NCBI GenBank assembly: GCA_030272155.1
Contig: CP126192.1
Coordinates: forward strand, 1,522,501-1,586,500
Source of the DNA: Tetradesmus obliquus
Lineage: Eukaryota > Chlorophyta > Chlorophyceae > Sphaeropleales > Scenedesmaceae
Length of the DNA: 64,000 nucleotides
Direction of reading: 5' to 3'
Position 1 is the first letter of the stretch, and every line of letters starts with the position of its first letter. A program made the position numbers and the translations under genes. Positions 24,498 to 36,249 of this stretch are shown piece after piece. A model generated the notes under the pieces. It ran no database searches. It was not told where the DNA came from and saw nothing but the letters and a program-made list of their open reading frames with translations.

Positions 24498-26814
24498 ATG
24501 GCGGTTGACAACACAAACTTCAAGGGATGCTGGAGGCCTGAAGAGGATGAGGCTCTGCGCAAGTAAGTGTGCCGGCACCTGCTACCCGCTACCCAAAGCT
24601 TCTCCGGGAGTTGTGTACCCGTCGGCGCCCGGCAGCAGCAGTCGCGAGGCACATTCACAACCGTATCTTAGCCTTCATCTCTTTCATCACCCAGCATCAG
24701 CAGGGATGTCAACTGCCAGCTGTTTGATGTTTGTGGCCTCTCAGGCTGTCAGCCTGCAGCAGTGCCTTCTGTGCTGTGGCACTAACCCTGCTCTGCTCTA
24801 CTGCTGCTGCTGCTGCTCTCACTTCCATGTAATCCCTTCAGGGCTGTGTCCATTCACGGGGAGAAAAACTGGAGCGTAGTAGCGCGCCACTTCAACACAC
24901 TGATGGGCCGCCCCGCCCTGCTGGGCCGCGCGCCGAAGCAGTGCCGCAGCCGCTACCTGCAGCAGCTGGTGCCCGGCATCAAGACCGGCGAGTGGAGCCC
25001 AGAGGAGGAGGAGGTGCTGGTGGACGGGCACAGGCAGTTTGGCAACCAGTGGACGCTGATCGCGTCCATGTTGCCGGGCCGCACAGAGACGTCAGTCAAG
25101 AACCACTACAACTGCACGGCACGCAGGTGCGGGGCAGTTGTGGGCGCCGCAGGAACTTCTGCATGCAGCTGTTGCCAGCATTGTACGGAACTGGAGTATG
25201 CAACTGCTAAGCTTAAACAAGCAAGTTGTTGCCAGCGACCTAGGCAGCAGTACAAGTACAGCAGCACACATGCTCTTGCATATGGATATGTAATGCTGCT
25301 TGGACTCACTGGCCGCCTGCCCTCTGTGCGCGCTTGCTGCTGCTTGCAGGAAAGTGCCCAGCGACCTGAGCCGCATGACCACGCTGCAGCGCTACCTGGC
25401 CTCCATCGGCGTGATCAGCCTCAGCAACACGCGCAGCGGCAAGTACCCCAGCCTGGGCAGCGGCTACCCCAGCAGCAGCAGCAGCCAGTTCTTCCACTGC
25501 CACACTGCACAGGCGGCAGCAGCAGCGGCGGCAGCAGCAGGCACTCGCAGCGCTGGCAAGGCGGCGTGTGGAGCGGTCAGCCCCAGCCCTAGCCACCAGT
25601 ATGACATGTATGACGAGGAGCAGCAAGAGCAGGAGCAGCAGTTGCTGCAGCAGCAGCAGCAGGAGTATGAGCAGGTTCTTGCATACCAGCAGCATGCAGC
25701 AGCAGATTGTGAGGAAGACCACCAACAGCACTACGGGCAGCAGTACGGGTACGAGCAGCAATACAGTGAGCACACTGCAGCAGCTGCAGCGCCGGACGAT
25801 GCAGAGGGTGCTGCCGCTGGGCTGCTGCAGCTGGCTCGTGTGGCGCTGATGCACCTTGAGGAGGAGGAGGAGGACGAGGAGGCTGATGGCAGCCACGCAG
25901 TCAAGCAGGAGGCAGATGAGGAGGCAGACATGCAGGAGGACGATGCGGCAGGCAGCGGCCTGGCGCGCGCCCAGGCGCAGCTGCGGCAGCTGCGCGCCAG
26001 CAGCAGCAGGCAGCCCGGGCGCCACGCCTTGGGCGGCAGCGGCGGCGGCTGGGCCAAGCCGGAGCTGCTGCCTGTGGTGCGCAGCAACAGCGAGGACAGC
26101 GACCATACTGCTGAGGAGGAGGAGGGCAGCCCCATGGCTGAGGCCAACCTCAAGCTGCAGCTGCAGCAGGCGCTGCGGCCCAGCAGCAGCAGCATGGGCA
26201 AGGGCAAGCGCAGCCCGCAGGGCAGCAGCGGCCTGGGCGGCAGCGGCATGCCCGGCAGCAAGCGCCACCGGCCGATGTGGCAGCAGCCGCCCAGCAGCGC
26301 GGCAGCAGGCGCAGCAGCGGCGCCGCGGCTGCGGCCGGTGCTGGACGTCAGCAGCGAGCCGGCCGGCTCCAGCTATGGCGGCCTCAGCCTGGCTGCTGGT
26401 GAGGCCAGCCCGGCCAGCCCCACGCCGCTGCGGGGCTCCAACAGCCCTGCTGCTGTCGGCGGCGCGCCTGAGCCTCAAGCGCAGCTGCTGGCGCTGATGA
26501 TGCAGGCGTTCATGGGCGCGGCAGCAGCAGGCGCGGCCAGCAGCAGTGCTGAGGGGCAGCTGCCTGCTGCCGCGCTGTCGACTAGCCACCTGGCAGCAGT
26601 TGCTCGCATCATGCAGCTGTCTGGCATGGCGTCATCGCCGGCAGCTGCTGCTGCTGCTGCTGCTGCAGGCAGTGGCGCGGCTGGCGGCGGCAGCAGCGCT
26701 GTGGCTGACATGCTGGCGGCCATGATGCAGGGTGATGCTGCTGCTGGTGGCGCGCCTGCTGCTGCCTGGTCTTCCACACTGGAGCAGCATGTGCGGGCAG
26801 CAGCAGGCCAGTGA
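24498..26814 (+). CDS. R2R3-MYB transcription factor with long Gln/Ala/acidic C terminus
   Basis: Three exons (24498-24562, 24842-25126, 25350-26814) join in phase to 604 residues. R2 spans residues 9-69 (CWRPEEDEAL, KNWSVVARHF, PKQCRSRYLQQL). R3 spans about 70-118 (GEWSPEEEEVLVDGH, NQWTLIASMLPGRTETSVKNHYNCTARRK). Both carry the spaced Trp residues of MYB helices, and the last position of each third helix is Tyr in place of Trp. The R3 recognition helix resembles c-Myb (KNHWNS) more than typical land-plant R3. R2 has about nine extra residues between helices 2 and 3. The rest is low complexity: Gln-rich (about 210-260), acidic, then Ala/Ser-rich. It probably activates transcription, but targets are unknown. 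The start is the first ATG before R2, in a good context (GCAGCCATGG). Confidence 0.9.
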
Positions 26815-28997
26815 GCTGCCCCCTGTGTGGTGCTGGCTCTCCCGGAAACCTTTAGAAACTGCATGTGACTCATGTGCTGAACGATTTTGTGATGATGACT
26901 TGGTGGAGTGTGGGTGTGATGCGCTGAAAAACGAATGCTCGGCCCGTGGCCTTGGCACTGCTGGGCAGGCAAGGCACGGCCGCGAATGCGCTGGCGGTTT
27001 CTGCTCTTGTAGCGGGCTTGCACAGCTGGCACATGCTGTGCTGGGCAGGAGCAGGTGGCGTGTTGTTGCGTTGTGGTTGGCAGATTTGCCAGGTGTCGTG
27101 GTGGGCCGCAGTGCCTGTGTGGGTGTGCGTGGTGGTGGGCTGTTGTACATGAGTATGGGCTCTGGCCGCTTGGGGTTGTTCGGATGATGCAGCGCTGAGG
27201 CGCACTGAGCCACTGCAACTGCTGCTTGCTCTGTCACACGGGAATTCTTACCATAAGGGTGGCACCGTAGGATGCGGCTGTTCTGATGTTAATGTCAGCA
27301 CCAGGGTTGGAGCGCGCAGGTATCTGTGGTCAGTTAGATGCAGCTGCAGCTGATGGGAGATTTTAACGCCCTTACGAACTGTTGTTGGCTGCTGCAGCAG
27401 GCGCCTGGGCCTGCTCCTTTACCTATGGGCTGTGACTGCATGCTGCTTCAAGCACGGCTGTGGCGCTGACTGCCCCAGGCGTGGCGGTCTGCAGCGTGCC
27501 CTAGCTCTACAGCATTATTGTTCTGCTTACTGTCGTGCACAAAGTGTCGGGCGCCTGATGATACATACAAGTGTGTGGCGGATGCTTTTATGCATAGTTG
27601 AACACAACAGTGCGCGCTGCAGCACAGCGTTTCGGTTGCTGGCTGCATGCCACCACGCTTATGCAAGCCACGCAACTTGTGCAAGCATCAATGAGTTAGG
27701 AATGAGTGCAGGATGGCGGGACGTGTACATTCACACAGGTTGTTTCGTTCATGGTTGGGGGGCCAGGCTTCGATGCGCACAGACATAAAGCCCCTCACTG
27801 GTGGCTGTTGGTTCTGGTTTTGCTGCTTGCTGGGAGGCTGCCGTGATTCCCGATGCAGCGTGGCAGGTGATAGCAGGCGGCAGGCCAGCGGCAGCTGCTG
27901 CCACTTGGGCGGGCAGCGCTTGCAGGCAGAGTGCATGCCGTGCATGTCACAGCACTGCAGCACAGGCTGCTGCATGCGGTGTGTTTGGCGCAGTGGGCGC
28001 GCAGGCGCGTGCGGGTGTGAGAGCAGCTGTATCATACGCTGGCGTGCATGCAGTTTTTGAGTGTCCTTCCCCTGCACAGTCGAAATGACCCAATGGAGGG
28101 CAGCAGTCCCTTCAAGCCTGTGTGGCGCTGCGCAACTTGTTGTGCCCAGCGCCCATAGCTTAGCCAAGAATGCTACCTTTTGCGGCTGCCGCCATATGCA
28201 GCAGCTGCCGGACTGTACATGGGTGTCTTTGCAGGTGATGCGTGCCCGGCTCAGTGTGATTCAGCGCATTTGGCTCTACACTGGTGTTGGCACGTGCAGC
28301 TGCACTACGGTCGCACAAACCGTGACATGGCAGGGCATGTGACCTTTGCTTGTTTGTTCTGTACAGTGCGCAATTTACAGGCACAGTTTTGCAGCAAGCG
28401 CTGGCACCCAAGCTTGGCATACGTGCATAGTATTTATTACTATTGGTTTAAAGACAGGAAGGTCGGGTTAGAAAAGCACTGGGCCATGTTGTGGTTGTAC
28501 TTGAAGGTGCAGAGCTGTGTGTGTTGTGTAACTAGTCGGAGTCTCAGACCAGGCGGAAGCATCATGGTTCGCTGCAGTCCAGCTGGAGACGTGCTGTGCA
28601 TCGCAGGAAACCCACTGTCCCATGTAAGAACACACATTAGGCTGGAGACCTCTCCTTGAAAAGGCGTCGACATGCACTGCAATGGACAGGCCTGTTACAG
28701 GATGGCCTAGGCTGTTACATGATGGCCACAGCTGAGAATCTGACTGCAATCACCATGCGCGAGGATGTAGTGACTGTCGTGGGTTGCCAACATGACGAGC
28801 TCTGCCAAAGGCTGCAATTGTCACATGCCAAAATCTTTGTGAACACGGTGATTCACGTGCCAAGAGAGGCCCACACATGCATCACAATCCCTTGGCGCTG
28901 TGCTGCTTCCATTTGCTGTCAATCATTGTGGCCACATGGTGGTATGCTGGCATCCGCCACCATTCATACCAAGAGACCACCTTTGCACACCACTGCT
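26815..28997. other. 2.2-kb intergenic between convergent genes
   Basis: It lies between the stop codons of the MYB gene (+) and UTP23 (-). Several short frames are open but none resembles a known protein or shows convincing splicing. Two TTACA pentamers near the right end are minus-strand TGTAA signals for UTP23. Confidence 0.35.
28695..28719 (-). terminator. two TGTAA signals for UTP23
   Basis: The minus strand has TGTAA at 28719-28715 and again at 28699-28695, about 280-300 bases past the UTP23 stop. Both sit in a repeated GGCCT(A)GGCTGTTACA-like context. Placement is by motif only. Confidence 0.35.
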
Positions 28998-29665
28998 TCA
29001 CCCAGCACCACTCGGCTGCTGCTGCTGCTGCTGCTGCTGCTCTTTATGCTTCTTCCGCTTGCGCTTCGCTGCTGCTTTTGCGTCCCCTTCCCCAGCTGCT
29101 GCTGCCGCTGCCGCTGCCCCTGCTGCCGCCTGCTGCTGCTGCTGCTTGCCCTGCTTCTTGCGCACCGCCAGCGGGTTGGGCCCCTTCACCTTCTTCCGCC
29201 GGAACTTCTTCCAGCTCTCATCCTTGGGCCGCAGCTCGGCCAGGTCCCGCAGCGGCTCACTGGCCAGCTCGTGGCGCGGCAGCGCTTGCGCGGCAGCGTG
29301 CCCTGCGGCAATCGCTGCCTTGGCCTGCTCAGGAGGGTCTGCCAGGTGCAGGCCATTCACGCTGGCAAACAGCACCGGCACCGCCTGCATGCTGGCCAGC
29401 TGCGCTTGCAGCGCCTTGTCTTGAGTGGCGACCCACCAGTGCTGCTTGTTGCCGCCGGTGACTGCGGTCAGCAGGCAATCGCTGGGTGGCTGCGGTGGGC
29501 TGTGCTCGCACTTGTGCAGCTGCTGCTGGCGTGCTGTGGCGGCTGTGGCTGCAAAGTCTGCCCCCAGTGCTTTTAGCTCCTTGCTGATGCAGGGCGTGGT
29601 GAAGAGCTTCACCTCGCCGCCCAGCAGCCGCGACAGCAGCTCCTGCAGGTGAGGCATGCTGCAGC

Positions 29666-29696
<31 letters not shown>

Positions 29697-30082
29697 AAGC
29701 GCAGCCGGCATGTTAGCAGGTGGGCAGTGGTACACAGGCTGGTTGCTGTGATGCTGGTGCAAGAGAGGTGCACCACAAAGCATCTTGAAGAACGCAACTG
29801 CGACGATGTGTTATGGGCTTTACAGTGGTGACCACAGAGGCCACATGTACGACAGTAAGTCATGGCATTGACAGTTCTTCGGGAGCACGGCTGTCAACCA
29901 TCACTGCAGTCGCGGGCTGCGTGCAGCCTGGGCACATGCCCAGCCAGCCATGTTCAGGCTAGCTGGCACAGTTGCTCACTTGGCTGCTAGCGTCGCGTGC
30001 AAGAAGTTCCCATCCAGCAGCACCTGCAGCGATGTATATTCGAGTTAGCCACATCACAGGCACTGCCTGCTGCCACCAGCGT

Positions 30083-30118
<36 letters not shown>

Positions 30119-30216
30119 CACTATGCCCTGCTCACTTTGAACGGCTCTCGAAATCCGTAGTTAACTTTATAAAATGATACGGAACGGCGTGTATGCTTGT
30201 GCTTCTTCCGCCGCAT
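28998..30216 (-). CDS. UTP23: UTP23, PIN-like small-subunit processome protein
   Basis: Three exons (30216-30136, 30023-29980, 29658-28998) join in phase to 261 residues; human UTP23 is about 249. Exon 1 encodes a basic N terminus, then SFYKVNYGFREPFK. Exon 2 gives VLLDGNFLHATLAA, with the first PIN-domain Asp. Exon 3 gives GGEVKLFTTPCISKELKALG, a Cys/His cluster (KCEH..DCLL) like the zinc site of the family, and HWWVATQD, the block with the conserved Asp. UTP23 binds the snR30/U17 region of pre-rRNA and is needed for early 18S processing in the nucleolus. The C terminus is very basic with Ala and Gln runs (KRKRKKHKEQQ). Exon 2 is only 44 bases. The gene is divergent from taspase with 362 bases between the start codons. 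Confidence 0.88.
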
Positions 30217-30578
30217 TGCTGCTGCTGCCGGAAGCTCTGCCGGGAGCTGACAAGCTGCAGCGGTGGCCGAACGACAGAGTTCACGGCAATCAGCAACCAC
30301 ATGTTACCACTGTAAATGTACTAAAGCTTGTAGTTGAGCACTGCTGCTATTGCTCTTGCCTGCTTTCCCAATGGGAGTGCTGCTGTCTCTGCTGCTGTTA
30401 TGGCATGTCACTGTGCTGACTGACATGGTTTAGCAAGGTGCAATGATAGGGTGATTCAACCTCTGCTGCTGACATGGTTGCGGGTGGTTGCTGATATTAA
30501 GCTAATCCTGCTTGTACAAGCACCATACATCTCACCCACACTGACTGCGGCAGCAGTCTACTTCAACAGCATGTGAGC
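30217..30578. promoter_or_regulatory. divergent promoter, UTP23 / taspase
   Basis: 362 bases separate the two outward-facing start codons, so the region must contain both promoters. No canonical TATA box is evident. It is called from layout. Confidence 0.45.
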
Positions 30579-33392
30579 ATGCCACCCTACTTCATCGCTG
30601 TGCATGCTGGTGCTGGCTACCATGGGCCACATAAGGAGGCGGCCTACCTGGCAGCCATATGTGATGCGCTGGCAGCAGCAGCAGCTGTGCTGGAGCAGGG
30701 CGGCAGCAGCATGGACGCGGTCAAGGCAGCAATCTGCGCCCTGGAGGTGCGGGGCAGCACAGCATCTGCAAGCTGCCTCAGCAAATGACAGCTACATGAG
30801 CAGCAACTCCTACAGCTGCCGGAATGAAAAGCTGCAAGCAGCATTTGACAGCCGCGTGCCGCGCCACCTGCTGAGCACGAGGCATTGCCCGGCCTGGCCT
30901 GCCTGCTGTCTGTGTGATGCTGCCAGGCTGCGCCCGTGACCAATGCCGGCTACGGCTCCAACCTCACACTGACTGGCAGCGTGGAGTGTGATGCGGGCAT
31001 CATGGCGGGCGACGGCACATGTGGGGCTGTGGGCGCGGTGCCAGGTGTGTGGAAGGATGAGGATGACAAGGCCTGGCAGCGGCAGCAGTAGCTGCCAGTG
31101 GCCTGTGATGTGGTCGTATTGGTAGCATGGCTAGCACTCAACCCGTGCTCCTGCATAGCTCTGGACCTGCAGCAGCGCTGCTGCTGAGCAGCAGCTAGAC
31201 CCCATGAAACCGAGTCTCTCGTGTCGCCTGCTGCTGCTGCTGCTGCTCAGGCGTGGACCACCCCATCGCTGCCGCGCACCGCCTGGCGGAGCTGAGCAGG
31301 CAGCCGCTGCCCTGCGGGCTGGTGCGCCCGACGTGAGTGTGCCATATGTAGTGTTGCTGGCTGCTAGCAGTGGACTAAGCAGATGAGCAGCTGTGATGTA
31401 GATTGTGCTCTGCAGCCGGCTGGCAACCCCAGCAGTATCGACGAGGGCTCCTACTACTGCTGCTGCTGCTGCTGTTACTGCTGCTTGCGCAGGTTGCTTG
31501 TTGGCGATGCTGCGCGCAGCTGGGCTGTGTCGCAGCAGCTGGCAGCAGCAACCACAACTGAGGAGGCAGGGCAGGTGCGGGGGCCGCAGCAGTGACACAC
31601 TGCTAGGGATGCTCTGCATGTACGCACCTGCATTGCTAGCTGCTGTGCTGCCCGCCAGCCATGGCAGGCCATGGCGGGGGCTGAAATATCGTCAATGCAC
31701 AGCATGCGTTTTGTCGCTGCTCATGTTGTGGTTGCGTGCTGCTCACCATGCCATGGTAGGTGCAACAGGTTGGGTATTCGATGCAATACATGCATGGCAC
31801 GGCCACTCATGATGTGGTTGTGTGCCGGCTGCCTTGCCCTGCGTGTGCTGCCTGGCCATGCATGCAGCGGCTGGTGAGCCCCGCAGCAGCAGCAGCATGG
31901 CGGGAGTACCGCGCCATGCTGGATGAGGCAGCTGCAGCAGACAGCAGCAGCCAAGCCGCATCAGTGCCAAGTTCAACAGCGTCACCAGGCGAGCAGCAGC
32001 AGCGGCGGCAGCAGCAGCAGCAGCAATTGCAGCAGCCGGATAGGCAGCCTGACGACAACAACCGGCAGCGAGGCGGCGCGTTGAAGTCGCCAGCAAAGCG
32101 TAGCCGCACAGAACCAGCTGCACAAGTTGGCCCCGGCAGCTCTCAACAGCAGCAGCAGCAGCACCAACAGGACGTGGAGCCATGCCATCCTGGTGGTCAT
32201 AATGATGTTGCTGCTGCTGGTGCTGCTGGGGCGCTGATTGGCGACCTGGGCGACACCGTGGGCTGTGTTGCTGTTGATGGCACGGGCCGTGTGGCTGCTG
32301 GCGTGTCGTCAGGCGGGCTGGCACTGAAGCAGCCGGGGCGCGTGGGCGAGGCGGCGCTGCTGGGCGCCGGCTGCTGGGCGCATGACGGCTGCAGGCAGCA
32401 GCTGCTGAGGGTTGGCGAGGCTGGTGAGGCCACGCAGCAGCAGGGTGGCGGCGCTGGGAATGCGGCAAGCTGGCAGCAGCCAGGTGAGCAGCAGCAGTGG
32501 ATGGCGGCATTAATGGCAGCTACCGTTGCAGGGCCGTTGCTGACCATACCGGTTGTGAACACGCAGGCTCTGATGTCGTCCTTTTGTGTGCAGCGGTTTG
32601 CCTGCCCGGATCTGCTGTCTCTGTGTCTGGTGCTGCGGTGCTTTTGCTGCAGGCGTGGCTGTCAGCATGCCTGGCATGTGTGCTGTGCTGCAGGTGTTGC
32701 TTTTCAGCAAGCCTGGTGCTGCTGTGCTGACGTGCAAACATTGCTGTCAGCATGTCTGGCTTGGCTGTGCTGCGCGCCGCTCCCCTGCAGGCGTGGCTGT
32801 GAGCGTGTCTGGCGTGGGTGAGCGCATCATGGCTGCCAGCCTGGCCAGGGCAGCAGCCATGACGCTGCAGCTGGAGGCAGGCCGGCAGCTGGAGCCACTA
32901 GCAGTGGCGCTGCTGCAGGGCAGCATGCTCAGCCAGCCGGGGCCTTGGGACGCGGGGCTGCTGGCGGTAAGGGTGGACGGCAGCAGCACTAGCAGCGGCG
33001 GCGGCAGAAGCAGCAACGAGAGCAGTGACAGTAGCGGTAACAGTGGCAGCAGTGGGGCTGCAGCAGGCAGCGCCGCGCAGCATGAACAGGCAGCGGATGC
33101 AGGGCACGCAGACCAAGGTTTGCTCTGCAATGGTGACAAGCAGCGACAGCAGCGCTTGATTGTGGAGTTGGTTGCTGCGTTCACGTCGCCTTCCTTTGCA
33201 ATCGGCTGGTTAGGCCCAGGGCTGCAGGACAAGGCGCAGGCAGTGGTGCTACGGCGGGCTGGTCCCGCCAACGCAGCAGCAGTAGCAGGTGGCGCTGCTG
33301 AGGCTGCCCCTGCAGGCAGGCTAGGGCAACTGCCTGCGCTGCCACCGCAAGTGAAGTGCTTGGAGGTGTCCTGCAGCTGGCCGCTGGACTGA
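30579..33392 (+). CDS. TASP1: taspase 1 (threonine aspartase, Ntn hydrolase)
   Basis: Six exons (30579-30746, 30927-31044, 31251-31332, 31493-31574, 31868-32483, 32791-33392) join in phase to 555 residues, longer than human TASP1 (420). Matching blocks are [62 protein letters not shown], then [26 protein letters not shown] with [16 protein letters not shown], and [13 protein letters not shown]. Thr280 in GDTVG aligns with the autoprocessing and catalytic threonine. It sits after a 100-residue Gln-rich, basic loop that replaces the loop of the animal enzyme. A second Ser/Gly-rich insert lies near residue 430. The family cleaves after Asp in QVD/G-type sites of nuclear regulators such as MLL and TFIIA in animals. 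Algal substrates are unknown. A TGTAA lies 40 bases past the stop. Confidence 0.87.
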
Positions 33393-34786
33393 GCGGTCAT
33401 GTGCTGCGCGTCCCGACCATACTCAGTGAAATGTAACAGCTGCCTCGACACGTGTTACCTAGGTATGTGCAGCTGCACAAAGCTGCAATAAGCCTGCGGG
33501 CTTGGCTGAGCGTGGCGAACAGTGCTAAGCCATTTAATTCTCAGGTGTGACTTCTGAAAAGGTGTAACTTATGTGTGACTACCAACGTATACTCTTCCCC
33601 ACAGGCCATGCTGGCAGTGCTGCTGATAGCGCTGTGCCTTTACAATCCAGTGAGAATATGTATGGCAGCACAGCAATGTTATGCTCCACCAACGCGTCAG
33701 CAGTTCACAGTATATTTCTGGTTGTGACATGTCCACCAGGTGCAGGTTGTGGGCCCGCTGACTTAGTGCCTGCTGAGCAGGTGACTTTTTGTCATTGCAA
33801 ATTGCTGCCCTGGTGACCATTGCGGACTTACTGTGAGGCCGTCCCGGAGTTATAGGTCAATCAGAGCATGTAATCAACTGTCGCTGGCGGTTACGTTTAA
33901 AGCAAGAAAATCTGGTTGTATGCTGGTTGGTGTGTTGCGCTGTTTTACTCGCCAAGTCGGCTTGCCAACACGCGCAATGCAGCTATGTATTGCTGCGAAC
34001 ATGCCAGTGCAATCGACCTGCCCAGTATGACATCTGGGCATGTGAGTGCACCACTTACTGAGGTGCCTCAGAAGAAAGCACAAGTTCCCTTTCCTCACAG
34101 CATACCAAATCAACATCCGCAATGAACACTCAGCCTACTAGTAGCAGGTACAATAACCCTGAGCATAGTACTAGCAAACAACAACACATCACTACATCTG
34201 CCTTCATGCAACAGCCTGGGGGTAGTTGCGCATGGGCAGTGGCCCCTAGCAGCATTGTTGCTTCAATGCAATCATGCTAAGAAAAGGGCACACAAGCCCA
34301 CACTGCACAGAGCCACAGACCCTGCAGTGCACACAGCACTGCCTCCTCCCCCCACAACCTCCCCCCAACGACTCGCCAGCCGTCCAAGCGCGGGTCGCAT
34401 GCGCCAGCATGGCAGCCGAGATCCGCAACATGTCGCGCAGGCGCAGGGTGAAGCAGCACTATGACTTCCAATGACCCTGGAACCGCGTGAAGGACGGCGC
34501 CAGGCCTGACGCCAGGGCCCCTGAGGCATCACCACTCAAGCGCAGGCACAAAAACAATGTCACAACGCCGCACAAGACGTGCGGCCCTCGACAAAGTGCC
34601 AGGCACCAGGCGTGCCAAACACACACCTGCACCGCGTCAGGCCATGGCAGCCACACCAGGCAAGCAGGCAGGAGCAGCAACTGCGGCAACTGCACTGCCA
34701 CACCAAAGCATAGAGCTGTAGCTGCTGCTGCTGCGTGCGAATTCTAAGAAGGGCAGCGCCAGCCAGCAAAGCAACATTGCTGTGCA
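33393..34786. other. intergenic leading into the repeat region
   Basis: After the taspase 3' end I see no intact gene. From about 34250 the sequence becomes rich in CACA and GCCA triplets with degenerate forward frames (for example an Arg-rich RNMSRRRRVKQHYDF near 34420). These look like the decayed front part of a mobile element. The left border of the mobile DNA cannot be placed. Confidence 0.35.
33432..33436 (+). terminator. TGTAA polyadenylation signal
   Basis: TGTAA 40 bases past the taspase stop codon at 33392, a typical position for a chlorophyte poly(A) signal. Confidence 0.45.
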
Positions 34787-35515
34787 CTGAGCCACTGCTG
34801 CTGCACGCCGCCGGATACCAACAAGGCCATGACGGTTGCTCCTACCAGCTGAATGACTCACCCCCAATGAATTGCTTGACACCTCCAGCAGCACCGCAGC
34901 TGGGAGCTATATGGCATACAAGTGTGCTGCAACACAAGCTCACGTACCAACTGCAGATTGCTCCTGCAGCAATGCACCATGATTAACACGATCAGGCACA
35001 ACCCAGCCTCAACAGGCTGTGACTGCAAGAACTGCTGCCCAGGCCCACCAAACGGCAGCTGCTGCTGCTGCTGCTGCTGCTGCGGAGGTGGTCCTGAGAC
35101 ACAGGCTGCTGCTTGCACAGCAGCAGCCAAGGAGGTGGCGTGGCCGGCGACCAAGGCCACGCATGGCGCAGCAGCGACAGAAGGGCAACCCTGCACTGCC
35201 GCTGCATTGCCGTTGTTGGCAGGGGGTACCACCCTGGGCAGCATCCCGCAGGAGACCGCCCCGCCGTAATGAGCCAGCACCGGAAGTCCCGCATGCTGCC
35301 CGGCCCGCCGCAACATTGCACCCGGGCCAGAAGGTGTGGCTGGCGCCAGGAGCCACACCAGGCAGGCAGGTGACAGCAGCAACCGCTGCTGCTGCACCGC
35401 CACACCAAAGCACACAGCTGCATCACAGCTGTGGCTGACAAACCAAAGCACACAGCTGCAACACAACTGTGGCTGACAAACCAAAGCACACAGCTGCAAC
35501 ACAGCTGTGGCCGAC
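34787..35515 (+). repeat. direct repeat copy A (about 0.7 kb)
   Basis: It matches 36250-36963 in the same orientation at an offset of about 1447-1465 bases. The outer parts are diverged, with small indels. The core 35084-35413 is almost identical to 36531-36860: I see a single base difference (ACA versus ATA). The right end carries three copies of a 37-38-base unit beginning CCAAAGCACACAGCTGCA (35405, 35443, 35480). Confidence 0.8.
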
Positions 35516-35590
35516 GAAATGAGAAGCACGCAGCTGCAACACAACCGAGGCCGACAGACCAAACAGCATACAGCTGCAAAACACAAAGAT

Positions 35591-36060
35591 AACAAAGCAT
35601 GCAGCTGACAGAAGCAAATCAGCACGCACACACAACTACAACCGCTGCTCTGCCTGGCGTAATAGCCAAAGCGCACAGCTGCAAAACGCCGCTGTGGCCC
35701 AAAGATAACAAAGCATGCAGCTGACACAAGCAAATCAGCACACACACAGCTGCAACCGCTGCTCTGCCTGGCATAATAGCCAAAGCGCACAGCTGCAAAA
35801 CGCCGCTGTGGCCGAAAGATAACAAAGCATGCAGCTGACAAAAGCAAATCAGCACACACACAGCTGCAACCGCTGCTCTGCCTGGCATAATAGCCAAAGC
35901 GCACAGCTGCAAAACGCCGCTGTGGCCCAAAGATATCAAAGCGTGCAGCTGACAGAAGCAAATCAGCACACACACAGCTGCAACCGCTGCTCTGCCTGGC
36001 ATAACAGCCAAAGCGCACAGCTGCAGAACGCCGCTGTGGCCCAAAAATAACAAAGCATGC
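35591..36060 (+). repeat. tandem repeat, four units of about 114 bp
   Basis: Unit starts (AACAAAGCATGCAGCTGAC or a near variant) lie at 35591, 35707, 35821, 35935 and, as a partial unit, 36049, giving spacings of 116, 114, 114 and 114. Since 114 is a multiple of three, each frame is kept across units. However, all forward frames have stops in some units, so coding is not supported. The array lies between the two copies of the direct repeat. Confidence 0.85.
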
Positions 36061-36249
36061 AGCTGCAACAACCGCTACGGCTGACACAAGACCAAACAGC
36101 ACACGGCTGCAACAGCCGCTGTGGCTCCCATGACCAAGGGCACGCAGCTACACCGCCGCCCATCAGCCAGCAAAGCAACAGTGTTGCCAACCGTGCACAT
36201 AAGCCCAAGCGAAACAACCGCCACACACGGGCTGCGACGGGTGGTGGGG

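Noticed and set aside
25306..26589. 427-residue open frame on the minus strand
   Set aside because: It is antisense to the MYB C terminus. Leu/Ala-rich reading of CAG repeats on the opposite strand gives long stop-free frames without meaning.
28061..28659. short plus-strand frames as genes downstream of MYB
   Set aside because: No homology, no splice consensus that links them, and composition matches UTR or intergenic sequence.
35591..36060. CRISPR-like array
   Set aside because: Units are contiguous tandem repeats of 114 bp with no unique spacers, in a eukaryotic genome.
34858..36102. 414-residue minus-strand frame over the repeat region, with periodic FxxFGPQRR-type peptides
   Set aside because: The periodicity comes directly from the 114-bp tandem DNA repeat. 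No signal, domain or splice support was found, and homologous frames are broken elsewhere in the region.
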